Shown: positions 52,839 to 61,618, numbered from the stretch's first letter. The stretch is 64,000 nucleotides of DNA from Lysinibacillus sp. BPa_S21 (GCF_023337795.1 NZ_JALIRS010000001.1:310001-374000); one strand, 5' to 3'. Program-made: numbers and translations. Notes: generated from the sequence alone by a model not told the origin.

Positions 52839-54222
52839 TTTCTGTGATCCAAGCTTTTCTTAGCAGTTGTACACCGAGAGTAATTTCCTCCATTTTTAAT
52901 TTACTAAAGCCTAATTGAATAATTGGCACAGAACTTGGCTGTTGAAGAAAATATGGGCTTGTAGGATAGACCTTGACTCCGTAGTGTTGAGCATTTTGAA
53001 TGAGCTGCTCTTCTGAACATTGAGTTTGCACCTTCACTAATAGATAAAGTCCGGATTGTTCTCCAAGTATCGTAATTTTTTCTCCGAACTGTTTGTCAAG
53101 CTCCGCTACAAGCGCATTTATTTTATGTTTATAGGTGATACGCATTCTTTTAATATGCCGAGTCCATTCACCTTGTTCCATGAATTTCGCCATTGTTAAT
53201 TGATGTAAGGACGAGGCATTATGTTCGAAATGAGCAAAGCGTTCTTTATATGGCTGTACAAGTGTCCTTGGTAACACCATATAGCTTAAACGAATAGCTG
53301 GTAAAAACGATTTTGAAAATGTCCCTAGATAAATTACACGTGACTTGTCGAGTGAGGCGAGAGCAGGAAATGGCTGTTGCGTATAACGAAATTCACCATC
53401 ATAATCATCCTCAAGTATAAAGCCACCAACTTTTTTAGCCCACTGAATTAACGCTTGCCGTTGCTGAATGCTCATGGAAACGCCGTATGGAAAATGATGA
53501 GAAGGTGTGACATAGATTAAGCGCGAATGTAGGTGCTTTAAATGCTCAAGCCTTGCACCGTTTTCCGACACAGGTAAAGTTTCAATCTGAAAGTCATGCA
53601 GCTTGAATGCTTCTCGTGCACCGTTGTAGCCAGGGTCTTCTAAAATAACACTTGGGAAATCCTGCTTTAATAAAAAGCATAGATAAATTAACATTTGTTG
53701 CGTGCTACTACCGATAATAATGTCCTCTTCATTTACATGAACGCCACGAGCTTGAAGCAAATAATGTACAAGCTGCTCTTTTAGAAATGGCTCACCGAAA
53801 GGGTCGCCATATTCATAGCATCTTTGTAAAGGTAACACTTGATTAGCCATTTGCCGCCATATTTTTAAAGGGAAATGTTGTTGATCGACTGCTCCAGCTC
53901 GAAAGTCAATGAGGACATCTCGACTGTTCGTTTTCATTTTTTGAGTAAGGCTCGGCTGTTCCTCCTGAAGGAATACTTTTTCAAACTCATTCACGAAATA
54001 ACCCTTTCGTCCCTCACCACGTATGTATCCTTCCGCGACGAGCTGCTCATAGGCAGTTAAAGTTGTATTCCGACTGACATGTAAAGTTTCGGCGATTCTT
54101 CGAATAGAAGGAAGGGAATCATTAGTTTTCAATCTTCCTTGTTCGATTAACCATTTGATTTGCTGATAAATTTGTTTATATTTTGCCTCTTCGTCTGTAA
54201 ATAAGAAAATAAAATCCTCCAT
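52834..54222 (-). CDS. MocR/PdxR-type regulator (GntR-aminotransferase fusion)
   Basis: 462 aa. An N-terminal GntR winged helix (residues 10-75: KYKQIYQQIKWLIEQGRLKTNDSLPSIRRIAETLHVSRNTTLTAYEQL) is fused to a fold-I aminotransferase-like domain with the PLP lysine in YLGTFSKSFLPAIRLSYMV and ILEDDYDGEFRY. PLP is the likely effector. ATG 54222 has AAGGAGGG. It is divergent from two GNAT genes, which are the probable targets. Confidence 0.92.
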   Translation of the reverse strand: MEDFIFLFTDEEAKYKQIYQQIKWLIEQGRLKTNDSLPSIRRIAETLHVSRNTTLTAYEQLVAEGYIRGEGRKGYFVNEFEKVFLQEEQPSLTQKMKTNSRDVLIDFRAGAVDQQHFPLKIWRQMANQVLPLQRCYEYGDPFGEPFLKEQLVHYLLQARGVHVNEEDIIIGSSTQQMLIYLCFLLKQDFPSVILEDPGYNGAREAFKLHDFQIETLPVSENGARLEHLKHLHSRLIYVTPSHHFPYGVSMSIQQRQALIQWAKKVGGFILEDDYDGEFRYTQQPFPALASLDKSRVIYLGTFSKSFLPAIRLSYMVLPRTLVQPYKERFAHFEHNASSLHQLTMAKFMEQGEWTRHIKRMRITYKHKINALVAELDKQFGEKITILGEQSGLYLLVKVQTQCSEEQLIQNAQHYGVKVYPTSPYFLQQPSSVPIIQLGFSKLKMEEITLGVQLLRKAWITEK

Positions 54223-54334
54223 AAAGTCCCTCCTTGACATGCTGGAATGTAGAGAACTGTTTCTTTTTAAATGTCAGTTTGTTTTTTATCATAATACTAG
54301 AATTACATATTAAAAGAAATGGGGAGAATCGAGA

Positions 54335-54775
54335 ATGGAGATTTGTAAAGTAACCTTAGCAACAGTTGGAGATGTAGTGCCATTATTTAACGCTTATCGA
54401 GAATTTTACGGTCAACCATCAGATTTAGAAAAGGCTGAGCAGTTTCTGATGGAGCGTTTAAATAAGAGGGAGTCAGTTATGTTTCTTGCTTATCTAGATG
54501 CGCAGCCAGTTGGTTTTGCCCAGCTCTATCCTATTTTTTCATCTGTGGCATTGAAACAGTCGTATATTTTAAACGATTTATTTGTGGCAGAGCATGCTAG
54601 GAAACAAGGTGTAGCACAGAGCCTAATTGAACAATGTTATTCTTACTGTTTACAGAAGGATGCACGTTATATAGCTTTAGAAACAGCGACAGACAACGTT
54701 CGTGCTCAAAAATTATACGAGAAGCTCGGAATGAAAATAGACGATGGCGTATTTCATTATATTAAATATTGGTAA
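54335..54775 (+). CDS. GNAT-family N-acetyltransferase
   Basis: 146 aa. AQLYPIFSSVALKQSYILNDLFVAEHARKQGVAQSLIEQC contains the RKQGVAQ acetyl-CoA loop; YIALETATDNVRAQKLYEKLGMK is motif B. Ribosome site GGGGAG. Divergent from the MocR regulator and 15 nt before a second GNAT, so probably MocR-controlled. Confidence 0.9.
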   Translation: MEICKVTLATVGDVVPLFNAYREFYGQPSDLEKAEQFLMERLNKRESVMFLAYLDAQPVGFAQLYPIFSSVALKQSYILNDLFVAEHARKQGVAQSLIEQCYSYCLQKDARYIALETATDNVRAQKLYEKLGMKIDDGVFHYIKYW

Positions 54776-54790
54776 GAGGAGTTTCGAAAA

Positions 54791-55219
54791 ATGACTATAA
54801 CAATCAAACACTTAACAACTCAGCAGGAGTGGATGGAAGCATATTGCATTATGGTGCAGCTTCGTACGGAATTAACAGTGGAAAAATACCTCCAATTATT
54901 AAAGGAAATGACTCAAGATGGCTATATGTTATTTGCTTTATACGAAAATAAGAACATTGTGGCTGTCGCCGGATTATGTTGGAGAGTCAATTTTTACAGT
55001 GAACGCCATATTTTTGTCTATGATTTAGTAACGGATGAGGCCAATCGTTCAAGAGGATATGGTGAAAAATTATTGCATTATCTTCACCAATGGGGCAAAG
55101 AAAATGGCGCACACTATATTGCTTTAGAGTCTGGTATTCAAAGGGGGAGTGCACATCGCTTTTATGAAGATCGATTAGGTTATGAAAAATGGTGCTATTC
55201 TTTTCGAAAAGCAATGTAA
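54791..55219 (+). CDS. GNAT-family N-acetyltransferase
   Basis: 142 aa. DLVTDEANRSRGYGEKLLHYL is the acetyl-CoA motif; ALESGIQRGSAHRFYEDRLGYEKW the C-terminal half. AGAGGAG site. Second gene of the pair downstream of MocR; the two differ enough to have different substrates. Confidence 0.9.
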   Translation: MTITIKHLTTQQEWMEAYCIMVQLRTELTVEKYLQLLKEMTQDGYMLFALYENKNIVAVAGLCWRVNFYSERHIFVYDLVTDEANRSRGYGEKLLHYLHQWGKENGAHYIALESGIQRGSAHRFYEDRLGYEKWCYSFRKAM

Positions 55220-55264
55220 AGGTGCAGTGAATAATTTATTGAGCAAAATCCAAATAAAGAGTGA

Positions 55265-55294
55265 AAGCGACTAGAGTTTTTCTAGTCGCTTTTT
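55265..55294 (+). terminator. Terminator of the GNAT pair
   Basis: aaagcgactaga / tctagtcgcttt (55265-55276, 55281-55292) followed by T's. Confidence 0.88.
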
Positions 55295-55440
55295 AAATAT
55301 TTATATAATGATTAACATTCAATATTTATTCATAAAGGATAATTATTTAACGATTATCATTAAATTTATCTTGATTTCAACACTGCCATTTAATATGCTT
55401 TATATGAAGAAGGGCGCAATATAGAGCACAGACGATGATT

Positions 55441-55640
55441 TCCGCATGAAGCGGCGGAAAAGCGGGAGTTAGCGGCGGAATTTGCATATTAAGCGGCGGA
55501 AAAGCGGGAGTTAGTGGCTGAATTTGCACATTAAGCGGCGGAAAAACAGGAGTTAGTGGCGCAACTTGCACATGAAGCGGCGGAAAACAGGAGTTAGCGG
55601 CGCAAGTTGCACATTAAGCGGCGGAAAAGCAGATGTTACC
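55441..55640. repeat. 21-bp tandem array (42-bp dimer), about 9 units
   Basis: Alternating 21-bp units gcggcggaaaagcgggagtt(a) and gcggcggaatttgcatatta(a), one of 20 bp. The dimer repeats every 42 bp. Between a GNAT terminator and the CPBP gene. Confidence 0.9.
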
Positions 55641-55731
55641 ATCGAACTTCAAACATCAACCAACGATTCCTGAAAAACTTCTTATGATCATTTGTCATTC
55701 TTCATGTAAAACATTTTGAACAGGGGGAAAA

Positions 55732-56343
55732 ATGATGGTTTTGGAAAGTATAATAAGTGCAATGATTCAAGTCATGTTATTTTCAGTTATACCGTTTATT
55801 TGGTGGTTTTTCTCAGCAAGAAAAGAACAAACATTTTTAAGATGGCTAGGCCTCAAAAAGCCGGTCATTGAAAATAAAAGGAATTATTTTGTATTGTTAT
55901 TATTCATTATTGTTTTATTTCATGTGCCGCTTTATTCAATTACTTATTTCTACTTAGACAGTTCAATCTTAGCGTCCAATCGTTTTACAGGGATTGGTAT
56001 TTCTGGGCTCATGCCAGCCTTTTTCTATGCAATTGTACAAACAGGATTGTCGGAGGAGCTGTTTTTCAGGGGTTTTTTACTGAAAAGATTCATGCATAAG
56101 TTTGGCTTTCAAATTGGAAATATCGTACAAAGTTTACTATTTGGTATTTTACATGGATTGATGATGTTTTCATTTATACCTTTTGGAGTTGTCGTGTTAG
56201 TTGTGTTGGCAACCGCGTTTGTAGGGTATTTAATGGGGTGGGTAAATGAACGAAAATCCAATGGCTCTATTCTAACAAGCTGGGGTATACATGGCTTTGC
56301 CAATTTGTTTGCCTCCTTAACGGCAATGTTTAATATGTTCTAA
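55732..56343 (+). CDS. CPBP-family intramembrane metalloprotease (Abi)
   Basis: 203-aa membrane protein with about six segments. The type II CAAX/Rce1-like active site is complete: Glu108-Glu109 and Arg113 in SEELFFRGF, His141 in FGILHG, His187 and Asn191 in SWGIHGFANLF. Bacterial members process membrane peptides or confer self-immunity to bacteriocins; the substrate is unknown. Two ATG codons behind GGGGG. The upstream array may separate it from its original promoter. Confidence 0.88.
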   Translation: MMVLESIISAMIQVMLFSVIPFIWWFFSARKEQTFLRWLGLKKPVIENKRNYFVLLLFIIVLFHVPLYSITYFYLDSSILASNRFTGIGISGLMPAFFYAIVQTGLSEELFFRGFLLKRFMHKFGFQIGNIVQSLLFGILHGLMMFSFIPFGVVVLVVLATAFVGYLMGWVNERKSNGSILTSWGIHGFANLFASLTAMFNMF

Positions 56344-56422
56344 AGGCTAAGCTCATTTGCATTTCGTCATTTTCGATTGCATAATAAAGCAGAGGCGTGA
56401 TAGAAATTCAATTTTTTTGTAT

Positions 56423-56645
56423 TAACTTCTTTTAGTAGCTGAAAGAAATTAAAGGCTCCGGCGGATGTCATGGAATGAAAAGAAGTTCTTAGAGGATGTT
56501 AGCCTAAAGATTATCGCGGCCATGCGATAACGGCTAACTGACCTGTGTCAGTGCTGCCGCTACGCTTTCGCGCAAAAACATCGTCTTGCCTTTGCACTAA
56601 GCCGATTCCGGGCGCAATTTTGCTGAGGCATAATTGATTGGGAGG
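56423..56645 (+). repeat. Dispersed structured repeat, long copy
   Basis: Begins ttaacttcttttagtagctg, then ctccggcggatgtca, gaggatgttagcc...ggctaactgacctg with a nested ttatcg/cgataa stem, an inverted gcgaaagc module (gctgccgctacgctttcgcg), gattccgggcgcaatt, and ends gcataattgattggg. It shares all main blocks with 26862-27230, but the gcgaaagc module sits at a different place and in the opposite orientation. Confidence 0.8.
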
Positions 56646-56649
56646 GCGT

Positions 56650-56793
56650 ATGATCACTGCGATATGCCGTTATTATAATATAGCATTTACGCCTTTTTTC
56701 GTTGATTATCACGTCGCCTCATTAGCTATACTATTAATAGGTATTATTGAAACAGAAATACTTAATAGACGAAAAAGGAAGGGACGAGCATAA
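56650..56793 (+). CDS. Small membrane peptide
   Basis: 47 aa starting at ATG 56650 behind GGGAGGG; one hydrophobic segment (about 22-38, HVASLAILLIGIIETEI) and a basic end (NRRKRKGRA). Its stop abuts the ATG of the next gene, so the two are coupled. Start and ribosome site lie at the very end of a repeat copy. Unknown function. Confidence 0.5.
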   Translation: MITAICRYYNIAFTPFFVDYHVASLAILLIGIIETEILNRRKRKGRA

Positions 56794-56979
56794 ATGTCGG
56801 AATGGCCAAAGGGAGTATCAAAGCCTGCTATACGAGCATTGAATGCGGCAGGGTATACACAATTAGAGCAATTGGAAAAGGTTGATTTATCAACGTTAAA
56901 AAAATTACACGGGATGGGACCGAAAGCGCTAGCAGCCCTTGAAACGGCGCTGAATGAAAGTAGGGAGCATAGTGAATAA
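56794..56979 (+). CDS. Small helix-hairpin-helix protein
   Basis: 61 aa built as one HhH unit resembling the RNA polymerase alpha C-terminal domain: WPKGVSKPAIRALNAAGYTQLEQLEKVDLSTLKKLHGMGPKALAALETAL. GMGPKAL is the hairpin that contacts DNA backbone. Probably binds nucleic acid; function unknown. Overlaps the next gene. Confidence 0.75.
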   Translation: MSEWPKGVSKPAIRALNAAGYTQLEQLEKVDLSTLKKLHGMGPKALAALETALNESREHSE

Positions 56980-57139
56980 ACTATCATTATTTTTACTGGC
57001 AATGGTGGTCTATTATATCTTTGTTGTTTTGGTGATTAGCAAGTTATTTATTATTCCTCTCATGAAATTTATGGCGCTTGTATTCTTCCTTGGAGCAGGC
57101 TTTATTTTTTCTCGGAAAATGCGAAGGAAACTACAATAG
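56972..57139 (+). CDS. Small membrane protein
   Basis: 55 aa with two hydrophobic segments (about 4-24 and 27-45) and a basic tail SRKMRRKL. GTG 56972 is the likeliest start (TAGGGAG upstream, tight spacing); ATG 56954 is an alternative. Part of the 56650-57771 run. Confidence 0.5.
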   Translation: MNKLSLFLLAMVVYYIFVVLVISKLFIIPLMKFMALVFFLGAGFIFSRKMRRKLQ

Positions 57140-57147
57140 GAGGAATT

Positions 57148-57771
57148 ATGAAAATTACAAAACTAGTTATATTTTATTTAATCATTTTTATGTTGGCACT
57201 AGTACTATCACTAGCGGGGGTTAACGTAAAAATTTCACTTGGCATTTTTATCTTAATTGCCATTGCAATGATTTATAGACATATACATATTTTATTCTGG
57301 ACTAATAATATGAAATGGGTGGATAAGTTAGTCAAAGGACGCAAGAAGCATCCTTTTTTTGCTTACCCTTATGCAGTTGCTTATGGGACAAGAGTGGACT
57401 TGATTCATTCCCTAGACATAGCTATTGAAAAATATAAGCAGCCAGCTATAAAGTATAACTATAAATTTATAAAGGCAATACTGGAAGAAAATTTAGAGGA
57501 AGCAAAGGATGCCGCTAATAAAATCAATAAAGAGCCATTAACTAGCTATGCAAAATGCTATATCGCTGCACTTGAAGGACGAACAACTGACATGCGAAGC
57601 GATCAGCTTACACAGCCATGGATGCAGCCAGCAATTGAAGCGGTTTATGCGTACGAAGTGAAGAATGAAGCAGACCTTCATCTTTATATGCAAGAAAGCA
57701 TTGAATTGGCTCGCGGTGTACAAAAATATGTGTTAATACATACATTTGAAAAAATGAAAACGGATCTGTGA
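57148..57771 (+). CDS. Membrane protein with helical-repeat domain, unknown
   Basis: 207 aa: two membrane segments (about 6-27 and 29-46) and a cytosolic helical domain (about 75-207) whose paired helices (LEENLEEAKDAANKI, YAKCYIAALEGR, AIEAVYAYEV) look TPR-like. TAGGAGG ribosome site. Last gene of a four-gene run (spacing -8 to +8 nt). Family not recognised. Confidence 0.65.
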   Translation: MKITKLVIFYLIIFMLALVLSLAGVNVKISLGIFILIAIAMIYRHIHILFWTNNMKWVDKLVKGRKKHPFFAYPYAVAYGTRVDLIHSLDIAIEKYKQPAIKYNYKFIKAILEENLEEAKDAANKINKEPLTSYAKCYIAALEGRTTDMRSDQLTQPWMQPAIEAVYAYEVKNEADLHLYMQESIELARGVQKYVLIHTFEKMKTDL

Positions 57772-57772
57772 A

Positions 57773-57817
57773 AAATAGGCTACTTGATGCTTTTGGGTGT
57801 CAGGTTGCCTATTTTTT
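57773..57817 (+). terminator. Terminator
   Basis: aaataggc / gcctattt (57773-57780, 57807-57814) with a T run. Confidence 0.75.
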
Positions 57818-57890
57818 AATTTAAGAAATTTACACTTAACATACAAATCTTGTTTACTCATTCGTCTAATATAGTAAGAGAGGTGAAAAG

Positions 57891-58409
57891 ATGGAGTTTG
57901 ATGAGCTTTATGAACAATATTTTCAACGCATTTATCAATTTATTTACTATATGGTTTCGGATCCAAGTTTAGCGGAGGATTTAACGCAGGAAACATTCAT
58001 TCGAGTTTATAAAGGACAGTTTAGAAATGAGGCTGCTATGGACACTTATATAAGGAGAATTGCACGAAATCTTGTTTATGACACCTATCGAAAAAAAGCA
58101 CTTATTAAATGGCTTCCATTTCAAAGAAAACATGAAAAACGGGAGACACAATATGTGCCACATGATTGGATCATGCAGTCTGAAGAACGTCGGCTATTGT
58201 ATGAGGCAATTCAGTTATTAAAGCCTGAATATCGAGAGGTTCTAATTTATAGAAAAATCGAAGAGTTATCTTTAGCCGAAACTAGTGAAATATTAGGATG
58301 GTCTACAGTGAAAATTGCAAATACCCAGCGAAGTGCTATGAAAGCTTTAGAGAAAAAACTAGGAGGTGATGACTTTGGATTTAAACAATCGACTGAAGGA
58401 ACTCAATAA
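57891..58409 (+). CDS. ECF RNA polymerase sigma factor
   Basis: 172 aa. Region 2 (about 1-75): FDELYEQYFQRIYQFIYYMV, SLAEDLTQETFIRVYKGQFR; region 4 (about 108-160): LKPEYREVLIYRKIEELSLAETSEILGWSTVKIANTQRSAMKAL. It directs polymerase to stress promoters. A cgtctaat sequence about 30 nt upstream could be the -10 of its own ECF promoter, but the -35 spacing is not canonical. Overlaps the anti-sigma gene. Contrast the broken homologue at 25034. Confidence 0.92.
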   Translation: MEFDELYEQYFQRIYQFIYYMVSDPSLAEDLTQETFIRVYKGQFRNEAAMDTYIRRIARNLVYDTYRKKALIKWLPFQRKHEKRETQYVPHDWIMQSEERRLLYEAIQLLKPEYREVLIYRKIEELSLAETSEILGWSTVKIANTQRSAMKALEKKLGGDDFGFKQSTEGTQ

Positions 58410-59235
58410 ATTACCAGAGGATCAGTACATAAAGAATCGCATTTACGAACGGATTCACCGCAAGGAGAAAAAAGGTTTACCGATTTGGAAGGAAGGTGCC
58501 TTACTTTTTACGATTGCCATGATTACTCTATTTTTTATCATGCTACCACAAAGTTCTTCATCACCTCAGACAGCTAGTCACCCTATTCAAGCGATTTACA
58601 TGCATTTCGGAGGAGAAGAAGGGCAATTCTTTGCGCGAAGTTCGAGTTTGTATATGTCTGTGAAAAAGGTCCAAGATCCAACAGTTTTTAGCTTTTTTGA
58701 AGACTTAACACAGTATGTCGAAGAGGTAGATGGAAAGTTAGGGAACCATATAACTGATGTAGTCGTTGTCAGGGATGGTCAAGAGGAACACTATCAGATC
58801 TCAGATACGGGTATGTTAAATATTGATTCTGGTCAATTTTTTGTTGGGAATTCTGACGTATACGATGAAGTATTTGAAGCATTATACTCTGTAAAAATAT
58901 TACCTTGGATGTTTATCTTCCCACTGATTATGGTCCCTATAAATATATTCTCTATGTCCTATTATAAACGTCATAATCTACAAGGAATTAAACCGTCGAG
59001 GCGTATGTGGGGGCTGATAGTACTTGTAGTTGCGATGCTATCCAGTGTTTTTGCTTGGGCAGCCTGGGTCGGTCCATTGTATAAACCATTAATGATTATG
59101 TGTGCGTTTTTATATGGTTTCATTATTTGGCATCATATAAAGCGAGAAGTACAGACATATTCCGTCTATAAAGTAGAAACAATAAAAATAAGTATTATTA
59201 GTGCAACACTTGTTTTAATTATTATACTTTATTAA
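58375..59235 (+). CDS. Membrane anti-sigma factor-like protein
   Basis: 286 aa: cytosolic N-terminal helix (MDLNNRLKELNKLPEDQYIKN), a membrane segment (about 40-57), an external domain (60-180) and three more membrane segments (about 182-270). TTG 58375 with AGGAGG 8 nt upstream overlaps the sigma gene, as expected for a cognate regulator. No standard zinc HxxxCxxC anti-sigma motif. Family uncertain. Confidence 0.7.
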   Translation: MDLNNRLKELNKLPEDQYIKNRIYERIHRKEKKGLPIWKEGALLFTIAMITLFFIMLPQSSSSPQTASHPIQAIYMHFGGEEGQFFARSSSLYMSVKKVQDPTVFSFFEDLTQYVEEVDGKLGNHITDVVVVRDGQEEHYQISDTGMLNIDSGQFFVGNSDVYDEVFEALYSVKILPWMFIFPLIMVPINIFSMSYYKRHNLQGIKPSRRMWGLIVLVVAMLSSVFAWAAWVGPLYKPLMIMCAFLYGFIIWHHIKREVQTYSVYKVETIKISIISATLVLIIILY

Positions 59236-59246
59236 TAGTTGTAACA

Positions 59247-59303
59247 ATAAAGCCACCTGTACCTTTTGCGTATGAGACAATTGCAAAGGTATAGGTGGTT
59301 TTA
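59247..59303. terminator. Long hairpin terminator
   Basis: gccacctgtacctttt / aaaggtataggtgg with a 17-nt loop and T's. It can serve both convergent genes. Confidence 0.75.
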
Positions 59304-59339
59304 ATTACCCAACAACGCAGTATTGCAGGGAGGTATCCA

Positions 59340-59837
59340 TTATTTCTTCTTACTCAATAGAATCCCACGAACGACTCCCATTATAAATATAATGCACAGG
59401 ACAAATAGAAATAAATAAGCATGCCACTGCTGTAAAATACGTGTATGGCCTAAACCAACAGTTAGGTCATTGAAAAGTGAATATGTAAAGTATAAGAGTA
59501 TACTATTTTTAATGAGGCAAAAGGTTATGATTCCATTTTGTCGCTCTGAATGAGATAGGGTAGGCTTATTTTTACGTAAGATAGGATAAGCTGCTCTAAT
59601 CTCTAAGTATTGTAAAAGTAAAAATAACAAGAAGGCAATAAAGGGTAAATAAAAAATGGCGATTTTCGGGCCAAATTGGGCATGTTCACCCTTAAAGCTT
59701 TGCAAAACTGGGATAGATGCGGGGAGCTTACTGTATTGGATAAGCGTTGCCGTAATGCCAGCTAAAAAAATAGTCGCGACAATAAGCGTTAGCGACTTAC
59801 AAAAACGCGGTGTAGGTGTTTTTTGTTGTTCAAGCAT
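59340..59837 (-). CDS. DUF1648-type membrane protein
   Basis: 165 aa, four membrane segments. The N-terminal stretch LIQYSKLPASIPVLQSFKGEHAQFGPK resembles the DUF1648 pattern (YxxLPxxIPxHF...G). DUF1648 proteins are often sigma/YhgE-type partners, function unknown. GAGGTGAA ribosome site. Convergent with the anti-sigma gene. Confidence 0.65.
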   Translation of the reverse strand: MLEQQKTPTPRFCKSLTLIVATIFLAGITATLIQYSKLPASIPVLQSFKGEHAQFGPKIAIFYLPFIAFLLFLLLQYLEIRAAYPILRKNKPTLSHSERQNGIITFCLIKNSILLYFTYSLFNDLTVGLGHTRILQQWHAYLFLFVLCIIFIMGVVRGILLSKKK

Positions 59838-59928
59838 TCGTTCACCTCATAGTTTATCTTATAAAATAGTAGTCTGTTATACTGTATCATATGAATACCA
59901 TCATGTGTGTCACAGAAAGGTGGATTAG

Positions 59929-60669
59929 ATGGAATACTTGTTATTTTTACTAATAGGCATTGTTGGCAACATCGTTGGCACGTTAGTTGGAGGAGGAGGG
60001 CTAATTACCTTACCGACCATGATGTTAATGGGCGTACCAGTCCATTCAGCAATAGGTGCGAATAAAGTGTCTAATATGGTCAGTGCCTTTTCAAGCTTCT
60101 ACACGATTTATAAAAGAAAAGAATTGTTATGGTCAGAAATGCGTTCCGTATTACTTGTTTCCCTAGTCGGTGGTACGCTTGGGGGGCTGTTTGCATCGTT
60201 TATGAGCAGTCAAGCATTAACGCTGATCGCGATTATTTTATTAGGTTTTGCTCTTATTATGTCCTTTGTAGGTGGGGCCGAGTTTGGGGATAAAGAAAGC
60301 TTTACGATGAATCGAAAAAACGGACCGATACTACTTGGGGTTGGTTTTTATGATGGGATGTTCGGTCCTGGTAGCAGTACGTTGGCACTTTATACATATG
60401 CACATGAGAAGATTTCTTATATGAAAGCAGTAGGTCTGTCACGTGTAGGCGTTTTTGCGATGTGCTTTGGAGCCGCAATTACGTATATTGCCACAGGTAA
60501 AATTGACTGGCCATTAACCATCGTTTTAATGGTTGGTTCGGTCATTGGTGCTCAAATTGGCATTATTCTTGCAAGTAAGGTTAAGGCAAATCAAGTAAAG
60601 CTATTGCTACGTATTGTGACAATTGTGCTAATATTACAGCTCGGATATGATTTTATCAAACAGATTTAG
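59929..60669 (+). CDS. TauE/SafE (TSUP) family permease
   Basis: 246-aa membrane protein with eight segments: GTLVGGGGLITLPTMMLMGVP and the second-half GVGFYDGMFGPGSSTLAL are the paired motifs. Paralogue of the gene at 14756. Substrate unknown. It ends 13 nt before the nuclease gene start, so the two are probably cotranscribed, which is odd functionally. Confidence 0.88.
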   Translation: MEYLLFLLIGIVGNIVGTLVGGGGLITLPTMMLMGVPVHSAIGANKVSNMVSAFSSFYTIYKRKELLWSEMRSVLLVSLVGGTLGGLFASFMSSQALTLIAIILLGFALIMSFVGGAEFGDKESFTMNRKNGPILLGVGFYDGMFGPGSSTLALYTYAHEKISYMKAVGLSRVGVFAMCFGAAITYIATGKIDWPLTIVLMVGSVIGAQIGIILASKVKANQVKLLLRIVTIVLILQLGYDFIKQI

Positions 60670-60682
60670 GGAGGCGATAGTC

Positions 60683-61618
60683 ATGTTTGAAATTACACCG
60701 TATCCATCTTTTTCGTGGTCACTGTCACGTCATAAAACGTTGACAAGCTGCGCACGAAAATATGGCTATGAATATTATTTTTCTCATAATGGTTGGTTAA
60801 GTTACAATGTGGAGCCCTATCATCAGCATGTTTATCGCTTGAAAAAGCTTCAATCCATGCCGATTTTATTTGGACAAATCGTCCATCATTTAATAGAGCA
60901 ATCGATTAATGAGTATTTGCAAACCGGCAAGGCGCCGTCTGTTGCCGAACTAGTAAATCGTGCACGTGGCCAACTTAATGCTGCTTTTATCGATTCTACA
61001 CGGTATGTAGATTTATGGAGACATAAGCCTAATAAATTTTATATGATGCAGGAAATTTATTACGAAGGGACATTAAATGCTGATCTCGTACAGGACTATA
61101 AAGAGCGAATGACAGCTGTGTTTGAAAACTTTCTTAACAGTGAAACGTTCCGGCAAATTACCGCTCAAAAAGGTTCCTTACGAATCGGTGAGCCTGAACA
61201 ATTTCGTTCCATGAAAATGGAGGGGATACAAGTTTTCGTCGTAATGGATTTGCATTATTATGATGAGATAGCAGACAAGTGGATAATTATCGACTGGAAA
61301 ACAGGCGGAGAGTCCGATGACGATCGTCAGCAGTTGGCGCTCTATGCCTACTATATACAGCAGAAATATCGTGTATCTCTTGACCAGATTGATGTCTATA
61401 ATGAATATTTATTGACTGGTAAACGAAAAAAATACGCCTTTACAGCATTTGATATGGACAATATTTTACATACGTTTCAGCGAAGTGTGCTGGAAATGAA
61501 AAAATATCAGGCGGATATTTTCTCCAATGAACCAGTGGACTTGGAAGAATTTGAACAAACTCTGGAAAAATGGCACTGTAAAGGGTGTAATTTTAAAGAA
61601 TTATGTGTACAGAGTTAA
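60683..61618 (+). CDS. Stand-alone RecB-like PD-(D/E)XK nuclease with Fe-S cysteines
   Basis: 311-aa soluble protein of the RecB/Cas4/AddB nuclease type. Active-site residues: His69 (GQIVHHLIE), Asp189 (VVMDLHYYDE), Asp204 and Lys206 in IIDWKTG. Four cysteines, Cys23 (TSCARKY) and Cys299, Cys302, Cys308 (CX2CX5C) at the end, match the 4Fe-4S cage of AddB/Cas4. No helicase domain. Likely a DNA exonuclease or nicking enzyme. ATG 60683 with GGGAGG. No CRISPR or defence partner is in this window. Confidence 0.88.
   Translation: MFEITPYPSFSWSLSRHKTLTSCARKYGYEYYFSHNGWLSYNVEPYHQHVYRLKKLQSMPILFGQIVHHLIEQSINEYLQTGKAPSVAELVNRARGQLNAAFIDSTRYVDLWRHKPNKFYMMQEIYYEGTLNADLVQDYKERMTAVFENFLNSETFRQITAQKGSLRIGEPEQFRSMKMEGIQVFVVMDLHYYDEIADKWIIIDWKTGGESDDDRQQLALYAYYIQQKYRVSLDQIDVYNEYLLTGKRKKYAFTAFDMDNILHTFQRSVLEMKKYQADIFSNEPVDLEEFEQTLEKWHCKGCNFKELCVQS

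Noticed and set aside
55337-55362. Fur-box-like gataat...attatc
   Set aside because: The arms are 9 bp apart instead of 7 and the outer bases do not match; likely chance in A+T-rich DNA.
57815-57890. Canonical ECF promoter before the 57891 sigma gene
   Set aside because: cgtctaat is present, but the nearest aac element is about 22 bp away instead of 16-17.
60683-61618. Cas4
   Set aside because: Same nuclease type, but no cas1/cas2 or CRISPR repeats nearby and longer than usual Cas4; called a general RecB-like nuclease.
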